NCBI RefSeq assembly: GCF_002483225.1
Contig: NZ_DLHL01000001.1
Span: 62,001 to 126,000 of the forward strand
Direction: 5' to 3'
Source: Gemmatimonas sp. UBA7669
GTDB taxonomy: Bacteria > Gemmatimonadota > Gemmatimonadetes > Gemmatimonadales > Gemmatimonadaceae
Length of the DNA stretch: 64,000 nt
Shown piece after piece: positions 25,582 to 33,757 of the stretch. A program made the position numbers and the translations under genes. The notes beneath the pieces were generated by a model that was not told the origin of the DNA, did no database searches, and was given only the letters and a program-made list of their open reading frames with translations. Every line of letters starts with the position of its first letter. Positions within the stretch are counted from its first letter, which is position 1.

Positions 25582-27447
25582 ATGCCACGATCCATTTTAC
25601 GAGGTCTGTCTCCGCTTCCGCCAGCCGCGCTCGCCTTTCTGCTCGTGGGCGGCGTGCTGTGGATGCTGGACCGCGGCAGCGCGTGGAGCCACCACATCTG
25701 GTTGGCTGGCCTGGTGCTCACCGGCCTGCCGGTGGCCTGGCGCACGCTGCGTGGCATGCTGCGCGGCGAGTTTGCGGCCGATGTGGTGGCCATGCTCGCC
25801 ATTGTCGGTGCCGTGCTGCTGGACCAACCACTGGCGGGTCTGGTGGTGGTACTCATGCAGACGGGGGGCGAGGCGCTGGATGCCTACGCCGTGGCGCGCG
25901 CGTCGGACGCCGTGGAAGCGCTGGAAGCCGATGCGCCGCGAACCGCACACCGGCTGGTGAACGGTCGTGTGCAGGACATTGCCGCTGAAGACATCGCGCT
26001 GGACGATGTGCTGCTCGTGCGGCCCGGTGAGTTGGTGCCCGCCGACGGCGTGGTGACCGATGGGTCGTCGCATGTCGACACGTCGCGACTCACGGGCGAG
26101 CCCGTGCCGCGGCGTGTGGGCGCGGGTGCGCAACTGCAGTCGGGGTTCGTCAATCAGGAAGGCGCGCTGCAGATGCGCGCGCTGCGCCGATCGCAGGACA
26201 GCCAGTACGCGCAGATCGTGGAGCTCGTGCGCCGCGCGCAGGGATCCAAGAGTCCGCTGCAGCGCACGGCGGATCGCTGGGCGGTGTGGTTTACGCCGCT
26301 CACGCTGCTGGTGTGCGTGGTGGCGTGGTGGGTATCACGCGATTGGTCGCGCGTGCTGGCCGTGCTCGTGGTGGCCACGCCCTGCCCGCTCATTCTGGCG
26401 GCGCCGGTGGCCATCATTGGTGGCATCAACCGCGCCGCGCGGCGTTCCATCATCGTGCGCAGTGGCGCGGCGCTCGAGGGCCTGGCACGCGTGAACATGC
26501 CGGTATTCGACAAGACGGGCACGCTGACCATCGGGCAGCCTCGTGTTACGCATGTGCAGGTGAGCGAAGGCGCTGACACCTTGCTGGCCCTTTCGCGCGT
26601 GGGGGCCGTGGAACAAGGCTCAGGGCACTTGCTGGCGCGGGTGCTGGTGCACGAAGCCGAGACGCGCGGCGCGCCGCTGCGTGTGGCAAGTGCGTTGGTG
26701 GAAACACCGGGGCGCGGCGTACAGGGCGTGGTTGACGGCATCGTGGTGGCCGTGGGGGCGCTGCCCTACGTGCGCGAACAGTTTGCGGCGCATCACGAGG
26801 TGCTGGCGCGACTCGATACGCTGGATGACGGAGCGGACGGATTGCGGGCCTGGGCCGGCATGTCCGACGGCGCGGTGGCGCGCATTCAGTTTGCAGATAC
26901 GCTGCGCGAGGATTTGGCGCCGATGTTTCGTGAACTCGCGGAGCTGGGCTTTGCGCCCGCGCTGCTGTTGAGTGGTGACAAGGCGGTCAACGTGCAGGCC
27001 ATCGCGCGCGCGGTGGGTATCGCCGAAGCCGAGGGCGATCTCACGGCGGAGGACAAGGTGCGGCGTGTGGCTGCGCTCGAGGCCGCGGGCCATCGGGTGC
27101 TGATGGTTGGCGACGGCACCAACGATGCACCGGCGCTGTCAACGGCCACGGTGGGCGTGGCACTCGCCGGCCACGGCGGTGGTGTGGTGGCCGAGGCGGC
27201 TGATGTCGTGCTGCTCATTGATGATCCCACGCGTATTCCGGAGGCGGTGCGCATTGGCCGGCACGCGCTGGGCATCGCGCGTCAATCGATCTTTGTGGGC
27301 CTTGGCCTGTCGCTGGTAGGCATGCTGTTCGCCGCAGCGGGCATGCTGCATCCGGTGGCGGGTGCGCTGGTGCAGGAGGCCATTGATGTGGCGGTCATTC
27401 TCAATGCGCTACGGGCGGCGCGGGCGCCGGGAACTGCGGGAGCCTGA
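25582..27447 (+). CDS. P1B-type metal-transporting ATPase with TPC motif, no N-terminal metal-binding domain
   Basis: The 621-residue pump starts directly with membrane segments; no CxxC domain is present. The A-domain has LTGEPVP, the membrane metal site reads ATPCPLILA at about 266, phosphorylation motif DKTGTLT at about 311, and hinge GDGTNDAP at about 510. The HP dipeptide usual in the nucleotide-binding domain of P1B pumps is replaced: GSGHLLARVL. TPC-type P1B ATPases have been linked to metals such as Ni or Fe, but the substrate here is not assignable. ATG 25582 is used; ATG 25498 in frame would overlap the divergent kinase start. Confidence 0.85.
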   Translation: MPRSILRGLSPLPPAALAFLLVGGVLWMLDRGSAWSHHIWLAGLVLTGLPVAWRTLRGMLRGEFAADVVAMLAIVGAVLLDQPLAGLVVVLMQTGGEALDAYAVARASDAVEALEADAPRTAHRLVNGRVQDIAAEDIALDDVLLVRPGELVPADGVVTDGSSHVDTSRLTGEPVPRRVGAGAQLQSGFVNQEGALQMRALRRSQDSQYAQIVELVRRAQGSKSPLQRTADRWAVWFTPLTLLVCVVAWWVSRDWSRVLAVLVVATPCPLILAAPVAIIGGINRAARRSIIVRSGAALEGLARVNMPVFDKTGTLTIGQPRVTHVQVSEGADTLLALSRVGAVEQGSGHLLARVLVHEAETRGAPLRVASALVETPGRGVQGVVDGIVVAVGALPYVREQFAAHHEVLARLDTLDDGADGLRAWAGMSDGAVARIQFADTLREDLAPMFRELAELGFAPALLLSGDKAVNVQAIARAVGIAEAEGDLTAEDKVRRVAALEAAGHRVLMVGDGTNDAPALSTATVGVALAGHGGGVVAEAADVVLLIDDPTRIPEAVRIGRHALGIARQSIFVGLGLSLVGMLFAAAGMLHPVAGALVQEAIDVAVILNALRAARAPGTAGA

Positions 27448-27454
27448 AACACGA

Positions 27455-27478
27455 AGCGCCGCCCGGTTGGGCGGCGCT
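27455..27478. terminator. Hairpin between convergent ATPase and PEP-CTERM genes
   Basis: AGCGCCGCCC (27455 to 27464) and GGGCGGCGCT (27469 to 27478) form a perfect 10-bp stem with a four-base loop. Only GGTGTCTTGG follows, so it is a moderate terminator, possibly bidirectional. Confidence 0.6.
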
Positions 27479-27507
27479 GGTGTCTTGGGGATTACGTGGA
27501 GAGTTGC

Positions 27508-28194
27508 TCAGGCCTTGCGGCGGCGGGCAACGAAGCCCAGGCCGGCGAGGCCGGCGGCGAGCAGGCCGAGTGACGCGGGTTCGGGGACCTGCTGAGTCGT
27601 TACGATTGTGGCAGCGAGATACTCCGGTCCGCCAGCGATGTCAGAAAAGGTTCCGCCAGCACCAAGTCCACCGTTCGGGTTTGCCGCGATGAAGTTGTCG
27701 AAGAGGCCCCAGGAGGACTGCGAAATTCCAAAGACGAGTCCAAGCGCGCCAAGGCCCTGTCCACCGGTGTACGTACCCTTATCGTCTTCGATCAGGTCGA
27801 ACTGAACAAAGGTTGTGGCATCAGCCCACAGCCGGAGGTTGAGAGACAAAATGTTCAGATCGCCATCACTGCCCGGCTCATTGCCGTTCAGGATTAGCCT
27901 GAAGGTGGAGCCCTGCAAGTTGACAAACTCCGAGAATGAGCGGAACGAGCCCTGAGAAGGGCCAAGGCTCACACCGTTGTCAGCCACGCCACAATTGGTG
28001 GTCGAGTTGCCCCAGCCTACGCAACCCCCTTCGGTCGTGCTGTTTCCCTTACCCTTGAAGGTGACAATGACCGACTGACTCCCAAAACCGTTTCCGAGAT
28101 CAACGATCTCGCCTGTGTAGAACATCGATCCTTGCGCGGCGGCAGTCTGCGACCAAACGGTGAAAGCAGCTGCGATAACGAGTTTCTTGAGCAT
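27508..28194 (-). CDS. PEP-CTERM sorting-signal protein
   Basis: The 228-residue protein has a signal peptide (MLKKLVIAAAFTVWSQTAAA) and a C-terminal sorting signal: VPEP, a hydrophobic stretch (LGLLAAGLAGLGFVA) and RRRKA. The middle is beta-rich with few charged residues, two Cys (GGCVGWGNSTTNCG) and polar loops, a usual profile of extracellular matrix or polymer-associated proteins. PEP-CTERM signals are processed by exosortase, whose gene is not in this window. An AT-rich promoter region lies upstream. Confidence 0.88.
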   Translation of the reverse strand: MLKKLVIAAAFTVWSQTAAAQGSMFYTGEIVDLGNGFGSQSVIVTFKGKGNSTTEGGCVGWGNSTTNCGVADNGVSLGPSQGSFRSFSEFVNLQGSTFRLILNGNEPGSDGDLNILSLNLRLWADATTFVQFDLIEDDKGTYTGGQGLGALGLVFGISQSSWGLFDNFIAANPNGGLGAGGTFSDIAGGPEYLAATIVTTQQVPEPASLGLLAAGLAGLGFVARRRKA

Positions 28195-28249
28195 TGTTCG
28201 GATCCCGAAGGGGGGTGGAGTGATTCCCGTTACACTTCAATCCCCGTGC

Positions 28250-28325
28250 CAATCCATCACATAGATGATGCACGCTTAATGTTGTGTAAACCATTAATTT
28301 TCAACATTTTACACTCTACAGGGCA
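28250..28325 (-). promoter_or_regulatory. AT-rich promoter region of the PEP-CTERM gene with GTGTAAA/TTTACAC dyad
   Basis: GTGTAAA (28284 to 28290) and TTTACAC (28308 to 28314) form a dyad with 17 bp between the arms. On the minus strand TTGAAA (28303 to 28298) lies 17 bp before CATTAA (28280 to 28275), a weak -35/-10 pair. The rest of the gap 28195 to 28420 shows nothing else I can name. Confidence 0.45.
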
Positions 28326-28420
28326 ACCAAGAACAATGAAGATCTCTTCACCATTTACATTGATGCTGCAGGCGAGCCACACCACGTGTCAGTTCCGAGC
28401 CACAGTCCGCACAGTCGAGG

Positions 28421-28467
28421 CAAAAATGCAACGGGTGGCTTTCACGCAAAACTGCGGAGCCACCCGT
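28421..28467 (-). terminator. Terminator after the GGDEF gene
   Basis: On the minus strand ACGGGTGGCT (28467 to 28458) pairs perfectly with AGCCACCCGT (28440 to 28431), followed by TGCATTTTTGCC. It lies 26 bp after the GGDEF stop. Confidence 0.75.
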
Positions 28468-28492
28468 CCAAGAAGATGCGCTTGGCACCGAC

Positions 28493-29686
28493 TCACACCA
28501 GCGGCACCAACCCCTCCGCGATGCACACCCGCTCGCGCCCGTTCTGCTTGGCCTTGTACAGGGCCTTGTCCGCCCGCGCCACCCACTCCTCCACATCCTC
28601 GTGGATCTCGAGCTGGGCCACGCCCACGCTCGCGCCCACCGAGAACTCCATCGCCGGATGCGGCGCCGGCATGGCCGCCAGCTGCTCCTGCAGCCGACGC
28701 GCCAAGGTCTGCGCCATCTTCCAGTCGGTGTTGTGCAGAATGGCCGCAAACTCGTCGCCGCCCAGTCGGCACAACACGTCGCTCTGACGCAGGAAGGTCT
28801 TGCCCAGTGCCTTGCCCAGATTCTGGATGGCCTGGTCGCCCGCCTGATGCCCGTACATGTCGTTGACGAGCTTGAGCTTGTCCATGTCCACCATCAGCAG
28901 CACCACGGGCTGACGGCCCAGCGAGAACATCTGCAGCGCACGTGGCGCCATCACATCGAACAGCTTGCGGTTGCCAAGCCCGGTGAGCGCATCGGTGGTG
29001 CTTTCGCGCCGCGCCTCTTCGAGCTGCTTGCCCAGTCGGTCGAGCTTGGTGGCCAAACTCACGTACTGTTCCTGCTGCTGCTCACGGCGCTCCTGCAGTG
29101 CGCTTTCAATGGCCAGCACGGCGCCCAGCACTTCCTGCTTGATGGTGCCCGTCTGCATACGCTTGAGCGCGCCCTTGGCCCGCTCCATCTGTTCTTCGGT
29201 GGTCTGGTCGGCATGGTGATCGACCTTCACCGCATTGTGCACCGTCTCCACGCAGGCCCACAGGGCATCGCGCAACTCACTGATGCTCGCGCTCACATAC
29301 CGATGTTCATCGCGGCGCTGATCCGTCACCGCCCGCACCACACCCGTCCAATCGCGCTCATGCACGGCGGCCGATCCGCGCTCGTGCTCGTCCAGCGGGA
29401 AGCCCAGCGTGGCATGGCGATGCCAGCGGGTCAGCTCACGCGACGTGTCCTCGCCCGATCGATCGGGCAGATCCAGAGGGTAGCGGGAGAGGGCGGTGAG
29501 AATTCCACCCAAGGCATCGAGTACCAGGCCAAGACTCTGCTCGGCAGATGCCAAGCTGTTGCCGGATGGCGAGCCGTTCGACGCAGGCGCAGCAGATGAT
29601 ACGGACAGTTGGGGAGAGCCGTTCGCGCGGTCCGAGCTTCCTCGCTCGGACGAAGGGCGCGGCTCCATGAGCTTCTTGAAAAACAT
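28493..29686 (-). CDS. GGDEF-domain diguanylate cyclase
   Basis: The 397-residue soluble protein has a polar, low-complexity N-terminal 60 residues, a helical region (about 60 to 215) ending in a coiled coil (RREQQQEQYVSLATKLDRLG), then a GGDEF domain from about 225 (DALTGLGNRKLFD). The active-site motif RLGGDEFAAIL at about 310 is intact, so c-di-GMP synthesis is expected. A complete inhibitory RxxD site is not obvious. No known sensor domain is recognised in the helical part. ATG 29686 starts at MFFKKL. Confidence 0.92.
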   Translation of the reverse strand: MFFKKLMEPRPSSERGSSDRANGSPQLSVSSAAPASNGSPSGNSLASAEQSLGLVLDALGGILTALSRYPLDLPDRSGEDTSRELTRWHRHATLGFPLDEHERGSAAVHERDWTGVVRAVTDQRRDEHRYVSASISELRDALWACVETVHNAVKVDHHADQTTEEQMERAKGALKRMQTGTIKQEVLGAVLAIESALQERREQQQEQYVSLATKLDRLGKQLEEARRESTTDALTGLGNRKLFDVMAPRALQMFSLGRQPVVLLMVDMDKLKLVNDMYGHQAGDQAIQNLGKALGKTFLRQSDVLCRLGGDEFAAILHNTDWKMAQTLARRLQEQLAAMPAPHPAMEFSVGASVGVAQLEIHEDVEEWVARADKALYKAKQNGRERVCIAEGLVPLV

Positions 29687-29837
29687 GGGTCGTGGTGAGG
29701 GTTTGTCATGAGAATCGACACATCCTCCCAAGAGCTTGAGCCTTTGCTCCCACCCTCACCACGGCTTGCCACACCTCAGCCTGCGAATTGCTCACACCAC
29801 CGGCACCACCGTCACCGAGGCGGCCAAAAAGCCGCCG

Positions 29838-31628
29838 TCAGAACTCACTGGCCTCAAATGCCATGATGGGCGCCGCCCCTGCCTGCATGGCCGTGAGCAG
29901 CGTGCCACACTCGGGCAGTACGCGCGCGAAGTAGAAGCGCGCCGTCTTGAGCTTGGCCTGATGGAACGCGGCGTCACCACGCCCCGCAGCCAGGGCGTCC
30001 GACGACACGGTGGCCATGCGCAGCCACTGCCAACCCACCGCCACATACCCCATGAGATGCAGGTACTCCGTGGCCGACGCGCCCGCCTCGTCCGGGTTGG
30101 CAAACCCGCGCTCGGCCAGCAGCATGGTGGCCTTCTGCAACTGATACAGCGACGCGCCAAGCGCCTTGGCGTGATCGGCCAACGCATCGTTGGTCGCCGC
30201 CGCGTCGATGTCCGCCTTCACGAGTTCGAAGAAGCGACGCACCAAACGGCCGCCTTCCATGGGCAGCTTGCGGCCCACGAGGTCAAGTGCCTGCACGGCA
30301 TTCGTGCCCTCGTAAATCTGCGCGATGCGCGCATCCCGCACGTACTGCTCCACGCCATACTCGCGGATGTAGCCGTGACCACCCAGCGTCTGCAGCGCGA
30401 TATTGGTGTTGTCGAAGCCCTTGTCGGTGAGAAACGCCTTGATGACCGGTGTCATGAGCGCCACCATATCCTGCGCATCCTGACGTACCGACGCATCGGG
30501 ATGGCGATGCTCGAGATCAATGCGCACGCCCACCCAGTAGGCCAGCGAGCGCATGCCCTCGTTGAAGGCCTTGATGCGCAGCAGACCCTTGCGCACATCG
30601 GGATGCACGAGGATGGGATCGGCGGGCCCTTCGGCGTTCTTCACGCCGGTAAGCGCCCGTCCCTGCAGGCGCTCCTTCGCATAGGCCAGCGCATTCTGAT
30701 ACGCCACCTCCGACAGACCCAGTCCCTGCAGACCCACCGCCAGGCGCGCGCTGTTCATCATGACGAACATGGCGCGCATGCCCTTGTGCGGCTCACCCAC
30801 CATCCATCCCGTGGCGCCGTCGAAGTTGAGCACACAGGTGGCCGAGGCCTTGATGCCCATCTTGTGCTCGACACTGCCGCAGGTCACGCCGTTGCGCGCG
30901 CCCACACCACCATCAGCTGTCGGCAGGAACTTGGGCACCAGAAACAGCGAGATGCCCTTCGTGCCACTCGGTGCGTCCGGCAACTTGGCCAGCACGAGAT
31001 GCACGATGTTCTCGGTGAGATCGTGCTCGCCCGCCGAGATGAAAATCTTCTGACCCGTGATGCGATACGTGCCGTTCTCGGCCGGCTCGGCCCGGGTGGT
31101 GAGAATGCCAAGGTCTGTGCCGGCGTGCGCTTCCGTGAGACACATGGTGCCGCCCCACGAGCCGTCGATGAGCTTGGGCAGGAAACGCTGCTTGAGTTCA
31201 TCGGAACCATGACTCATGAGTGCGCTGTACGCGCCGTGTGACAGACCCGGATACATGCTGAAGGAGAGGTTGGCCGAGCACAACATCTCCTCCATGACAA
31301 AGCGCACCATCTCCGGGAGTCCCTGGCCTCCGTACTCGCTGGTGGCGGCCACGCCGGTCCAGCCGTCGGCCGCATAGCGCGTGTACGCCTCCTTGAAACC
31401 AGAGGGCGTGCGCACCTCACCGTTCTCAAAGTGCACACCTTCGATGTCCCCCGGCTGATTGAGCGGAAACAGCACGTCCTCGCAGAAGGCCGCGCCGCCC
31501 GCCAGCACCTCGTCGATCATGTCCGGTGTGGCGTCCTCGAAGCCCGGCAGACGGGACAACTGCGCGATGTCGTGGACCTCGTGCAGGAGGTAGCGGATAT
31601 CCTGGAGGGGAGCGCGGTAGCTGGGCAT
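29838..31628 (-). CDS. Acyl-CoA dehydrogenase with C-terminal extension (DmdC-like)
   Basis: The 596-residue protein is longer than a short-chain acyl-CoA dehydrogenase (about 380). It has the N-terminal, middle and C-terminal ACAD domains: CLTEAHAGTDLGILTTRA flavin motif, GHGYIREYGVEQYVRDARIAQIYEGT-type end with the catalytic Glu, and an extra 120-residue C-terminal domain seen in DmdC/AidB-like members. It oxidises an acyl-CoA, possibly a methylmercaptopropionyl-CoA-type or long-chain substrate; the sequence alone does not decide. ATG 31628 starts at MPSYRAPLQD. It is a single-gene unit. Confidence 0.9.
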   Translation of the reverse strand: MPSYRAPLQDIRYLLHEVHDIAQLSRLPGFEDATPDMIDEVLAGGAAFCEDVLFPLNQPGDIEGVHFENGEVRTPSGFKEAYTRYAADGWTGVAATSEYGGQGLPEMVRFVMEEMLCSANLSFSMYPGLSHGAYSALMSHGSDELKQRFLPKLIDGSWGGTMCLTEAHAGTDLGILTTRAEPAENGTYRITGQKIFISAGEHDLTENIVHLVLAKLPDAPSGTKGISLFLVPKFLPTADGGVGARNGVTCGSVEHKMGIKASATCVLNFDGATGWMVGEPHKGMRAMFVMMNSARLAVGLQGLGLSEVAYQNALAYAKERLQGRALTGVKNAEGPADPILVHPDVRKGLLRIKAFNEGMRSLAYWVGVRIDLEHRHPDASVRQDAQDMVALMTPVIKAFLTDKGFDNTNIALQTLGGHGYIREYGVEQYVRDARIAQIYEGTNAVQALDLVGRKLPMEGGRLVRRFFELVKADIDAAATNDALADHAKALGASLYQLQKATMLLAERGFANPDEAGASATEYLHLMGYVAVGWQWLRMATVSSDALAAGRGDAAFHQAKLKTARFYFARVLPECGTLLTAMQAGAAPIMAFEASEF

Positions 31629-31824
31629 GACGGGCCTCGGGCAGGGGTTCACTGGTCCTGTCTCTCACGCTACGTGCCGTTCACGAGGGCGGCAAGGGGT
31701 TTTGCGACGATTCCGTCATGTTTTTTTCCTGACCCCGGGGCGGCACCCTGTCAGGACTGCAACCCCTGCCCCGTCGGGCGCAGCCCCTTAGACTGCAGAT
31801 GACCCTTTCGGAGACCTGCCCCTC

Positions 31825-33735
31825 ATGAAGCAGTTTTTCACCGCCCTGGCGGCGAATCTGGTGACCATTGCCGTGTGTGTCGTGGGATTCATTCTCATCG
31901 GCGTGGGACTCATTGCCTCGGCCGGAGCACGCGCGCCCGTCGAGGTGCGCCAGGGCTCGGTGCTGATCGTGGATCTCGACCGCCCGCTCAGCGATCAACC
32001 GGCGCGCCTCGAAGCCAAGTCGTTGTTTGACGACGCGCTGCAGCCGGGTGGCATGGCGCTGCCCCTGCGCGCTGCCACCATCGGCATTCGCGCCGCGGCA
32101 TCGGACGATCGCATCTCGGCGCTGCTCATTCGTGGCAATGTGGCCAGCGACGGCACACGCTCCGGGTTCGCGGCGCTCAAGGAATTGCGCGCGGCGGTGG
32201 ACAGCTTTCGCGTGAGCAAGAAGCCGGTGCACGCCTATCTCGTCACACCCGACACGCGCAGCTATTACGTGGCCTCCGCGGCGAGCACCATTACGCTCGA
32301 CCCGTTCGGTACGCTCATGTTGCCCGGCCTCGCGGCCGAGCCGGTGTTTCTTACCGGCCTGTTCGAGAAGTACGGCATTGGCATGCAGGTCAGCCGCGTC
32401 GGGCGATTCAAGGCCGCCGTGGAGCCCTTTACGCGGCGCGACATGAGCAGCGAGAACCGCGTGCAGACACAGGCCTACCTGAACGACCTCTGGAGCGAGG
32501 TGAAGTCAGCCATCGCGCGCTCGCGCGGCATTGACACGGTGGCATTGCAGACGCTGGTGGACACGCAGGGGCTTCTGCTCCCCGCTGACGCCGAAGCCGC
32601 CAAGCTCATCGATCGCCGTGCCTACTTCGACGTGGTGCTCGACGAACTGCAGCGCACCGCAACCGGGGGAACCAACAGTGGCACCGACAAGACGTCGGCC
32701 CGCGACAGTGCCCGCTCCTCGGACCTGGACCTCCTGCTCGACCGTCCGGCGCTTCCTCAGATCACGCTCGAACAGTACGCGCCGCTGGCCATGGCCAAGG
32801 AGCGACTCTATAGCGCGAGCCAGGTGGTGGCCGTGGTGTACGCGGAAGGCGACATCGTGGACGGCGAAGGCGGCGACGGCACCATTGGTGGAGCCTCGCT
32901 GTCGCGTGAACTGCGCAAGCTGCGCCGCAATGCCAAGGTGAAGGCGGTCGTGCTGCGGGTGAACAGTCCGGGCGGCAGCGCCATTGCCTCTGAGCAGATT
33001 CAGCGCGAACTCGCGCTCATCAAGCAGCAGAAGCCGGTTGTGGTGTCCATGGGTTCGCTCGCCGCCTCCGGTGGCTATTGGATTTCCACGGCAGCGTCTC
33101 GTGTGTTCGCCGAGCCCAACACCATTACGGGTTCGATTGGCGTGTTTGCGCTGGTGCCCAACATCCAGACGCTGGCCAACCGTCAGGGCATCACGTTTGA
33201 CACCGTCAAGACCGGACGCTACGCCGACCTGTTCACCATTGCTCGTCCGCGCACGGACGCCGAGCTGGCGGTGCTGCAGCGCGGCACCGATGCAGTATAC
33301 GACGCCTTCCTGCAGCGCGTGGCCGACGCGCGTGGACTCGCGCTGGATTCCGTGCGCGCCATTGCGGAAGGCCGCGTGTGGTCTGGCGTACGGGCGCAGC
33401 AGCTGGGACTTGTCGACTCGCTCGGCAGCCTGCCCAGCGCCATCAAGAGTGCCGCGTCACTGGCCAAGATCACCGGCGACTATGACGTGCAAGAGTTCCC
33501 GCGTCTCAAGAGTCCCACCGAGCGTCTGACGGAGCTGCTGGAAGACAAGCCGGCGCCCGTGGCGGCGCGCCACACCGCGGCCGACATGGCCGAGGCGGCG
33601 GCGGGAGCCATGGGTGGCAACTCAGCCGCCGCGCGCCTTGGGCGCAGTTTCGTGCGTGAACTCGAGGTGCTGCTGCGCTACAACGACCCGCGCGGTGTGT
33701 ATGCGCGCATGCCGTACATCCTCGGCATTCATTGA
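31825..33735 (+). CDS. sppA: Signal peptide peptidase SppA, 67K type
   Basis: The 636-residue protein has one N-terminal membrane anchor (about 10 to 32) and tandem S49 domains, as in E. coli SppA. The first half supplies the general-base Lys (VGRFKAAVEPF, about 197) and the second half the nucleophile Ser (MGSLAASGGYWIS, about 411). It degrades cleaved signal peptides in the membrane. The C-terminal 60 residues are less conserved. The gene is divergent from the acyl-CoA dehydrogenase gene, with about 195 bp between starts. Confidence 0.95.
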   Translation: MKQFFTALAANLVTIAVCVVGFILIGVGLIASAGARAPVEVRQGSVLIVDLDRPLSDQPARLEAKSLFDDALQPGGMALPLRAATIGIRAAASDDRISALLIRGNVASDGTRSGFAALKELRAAVDSFRVSKKPVHAYLVTPDTRSYYVASAASTITLDPFGTLMLPGLAAEPVFLTGLFEKYGIGMQVSRVGRFKAAVEPFTRRDMSSENRVQTQAYLNDLWSEVKSAIARSRGIDTVALQTLVDTQGLLLPADAEAAKLIDRRAYFDVVLDELQRTATGGTNSGTDKTSARDSARSSDLDLLLDRPALPQITLEQYAPLAMAKERLYSASQVVAVVYAEGDIVDGEGGDGTIGGASLSRELRKLRRNAKVKAVVLRVNSPGGSAIASEQIQRELALIKQQKPVVVSMGSLAASGGYWISTAASRVFAEPNTITGSIGVFALVPNIQTLANRQGITFDTVKTGRYADLFTIARPRTDAELAVLQRGTDAVYDAFLQRVADARGLALDSVRAIAEGRVWSGVRAQQLGLVDSLGSLPSAIKSAASLAKITGDYDVQEFPRLKSPTERLTELLEDKPAPVAARHTAADMAEAAAGAMGGNSAAARLGRSFVRELEVLLRYNDPRGVYARMPYILGIH

Positions 33736-33757
33736 GGAGAGCGGCACGCAACCGGTC

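Noticed and set aside
28284..28314. GTGTAAA / TTTACAC dyad as a further member of the copper operator family
   Set aside because: The half-sites are in the opposite order and spaced by 17 bp instead of 5, and the gene behind it is not metal related; kept only as a separate promoter feature.
29736..31241. 501-codon plus-strand frame opposite the acyl-CoA dehydrogenase gene
   Set aside because: Same reason: a motif-free shadow of a clearly conserved gene.
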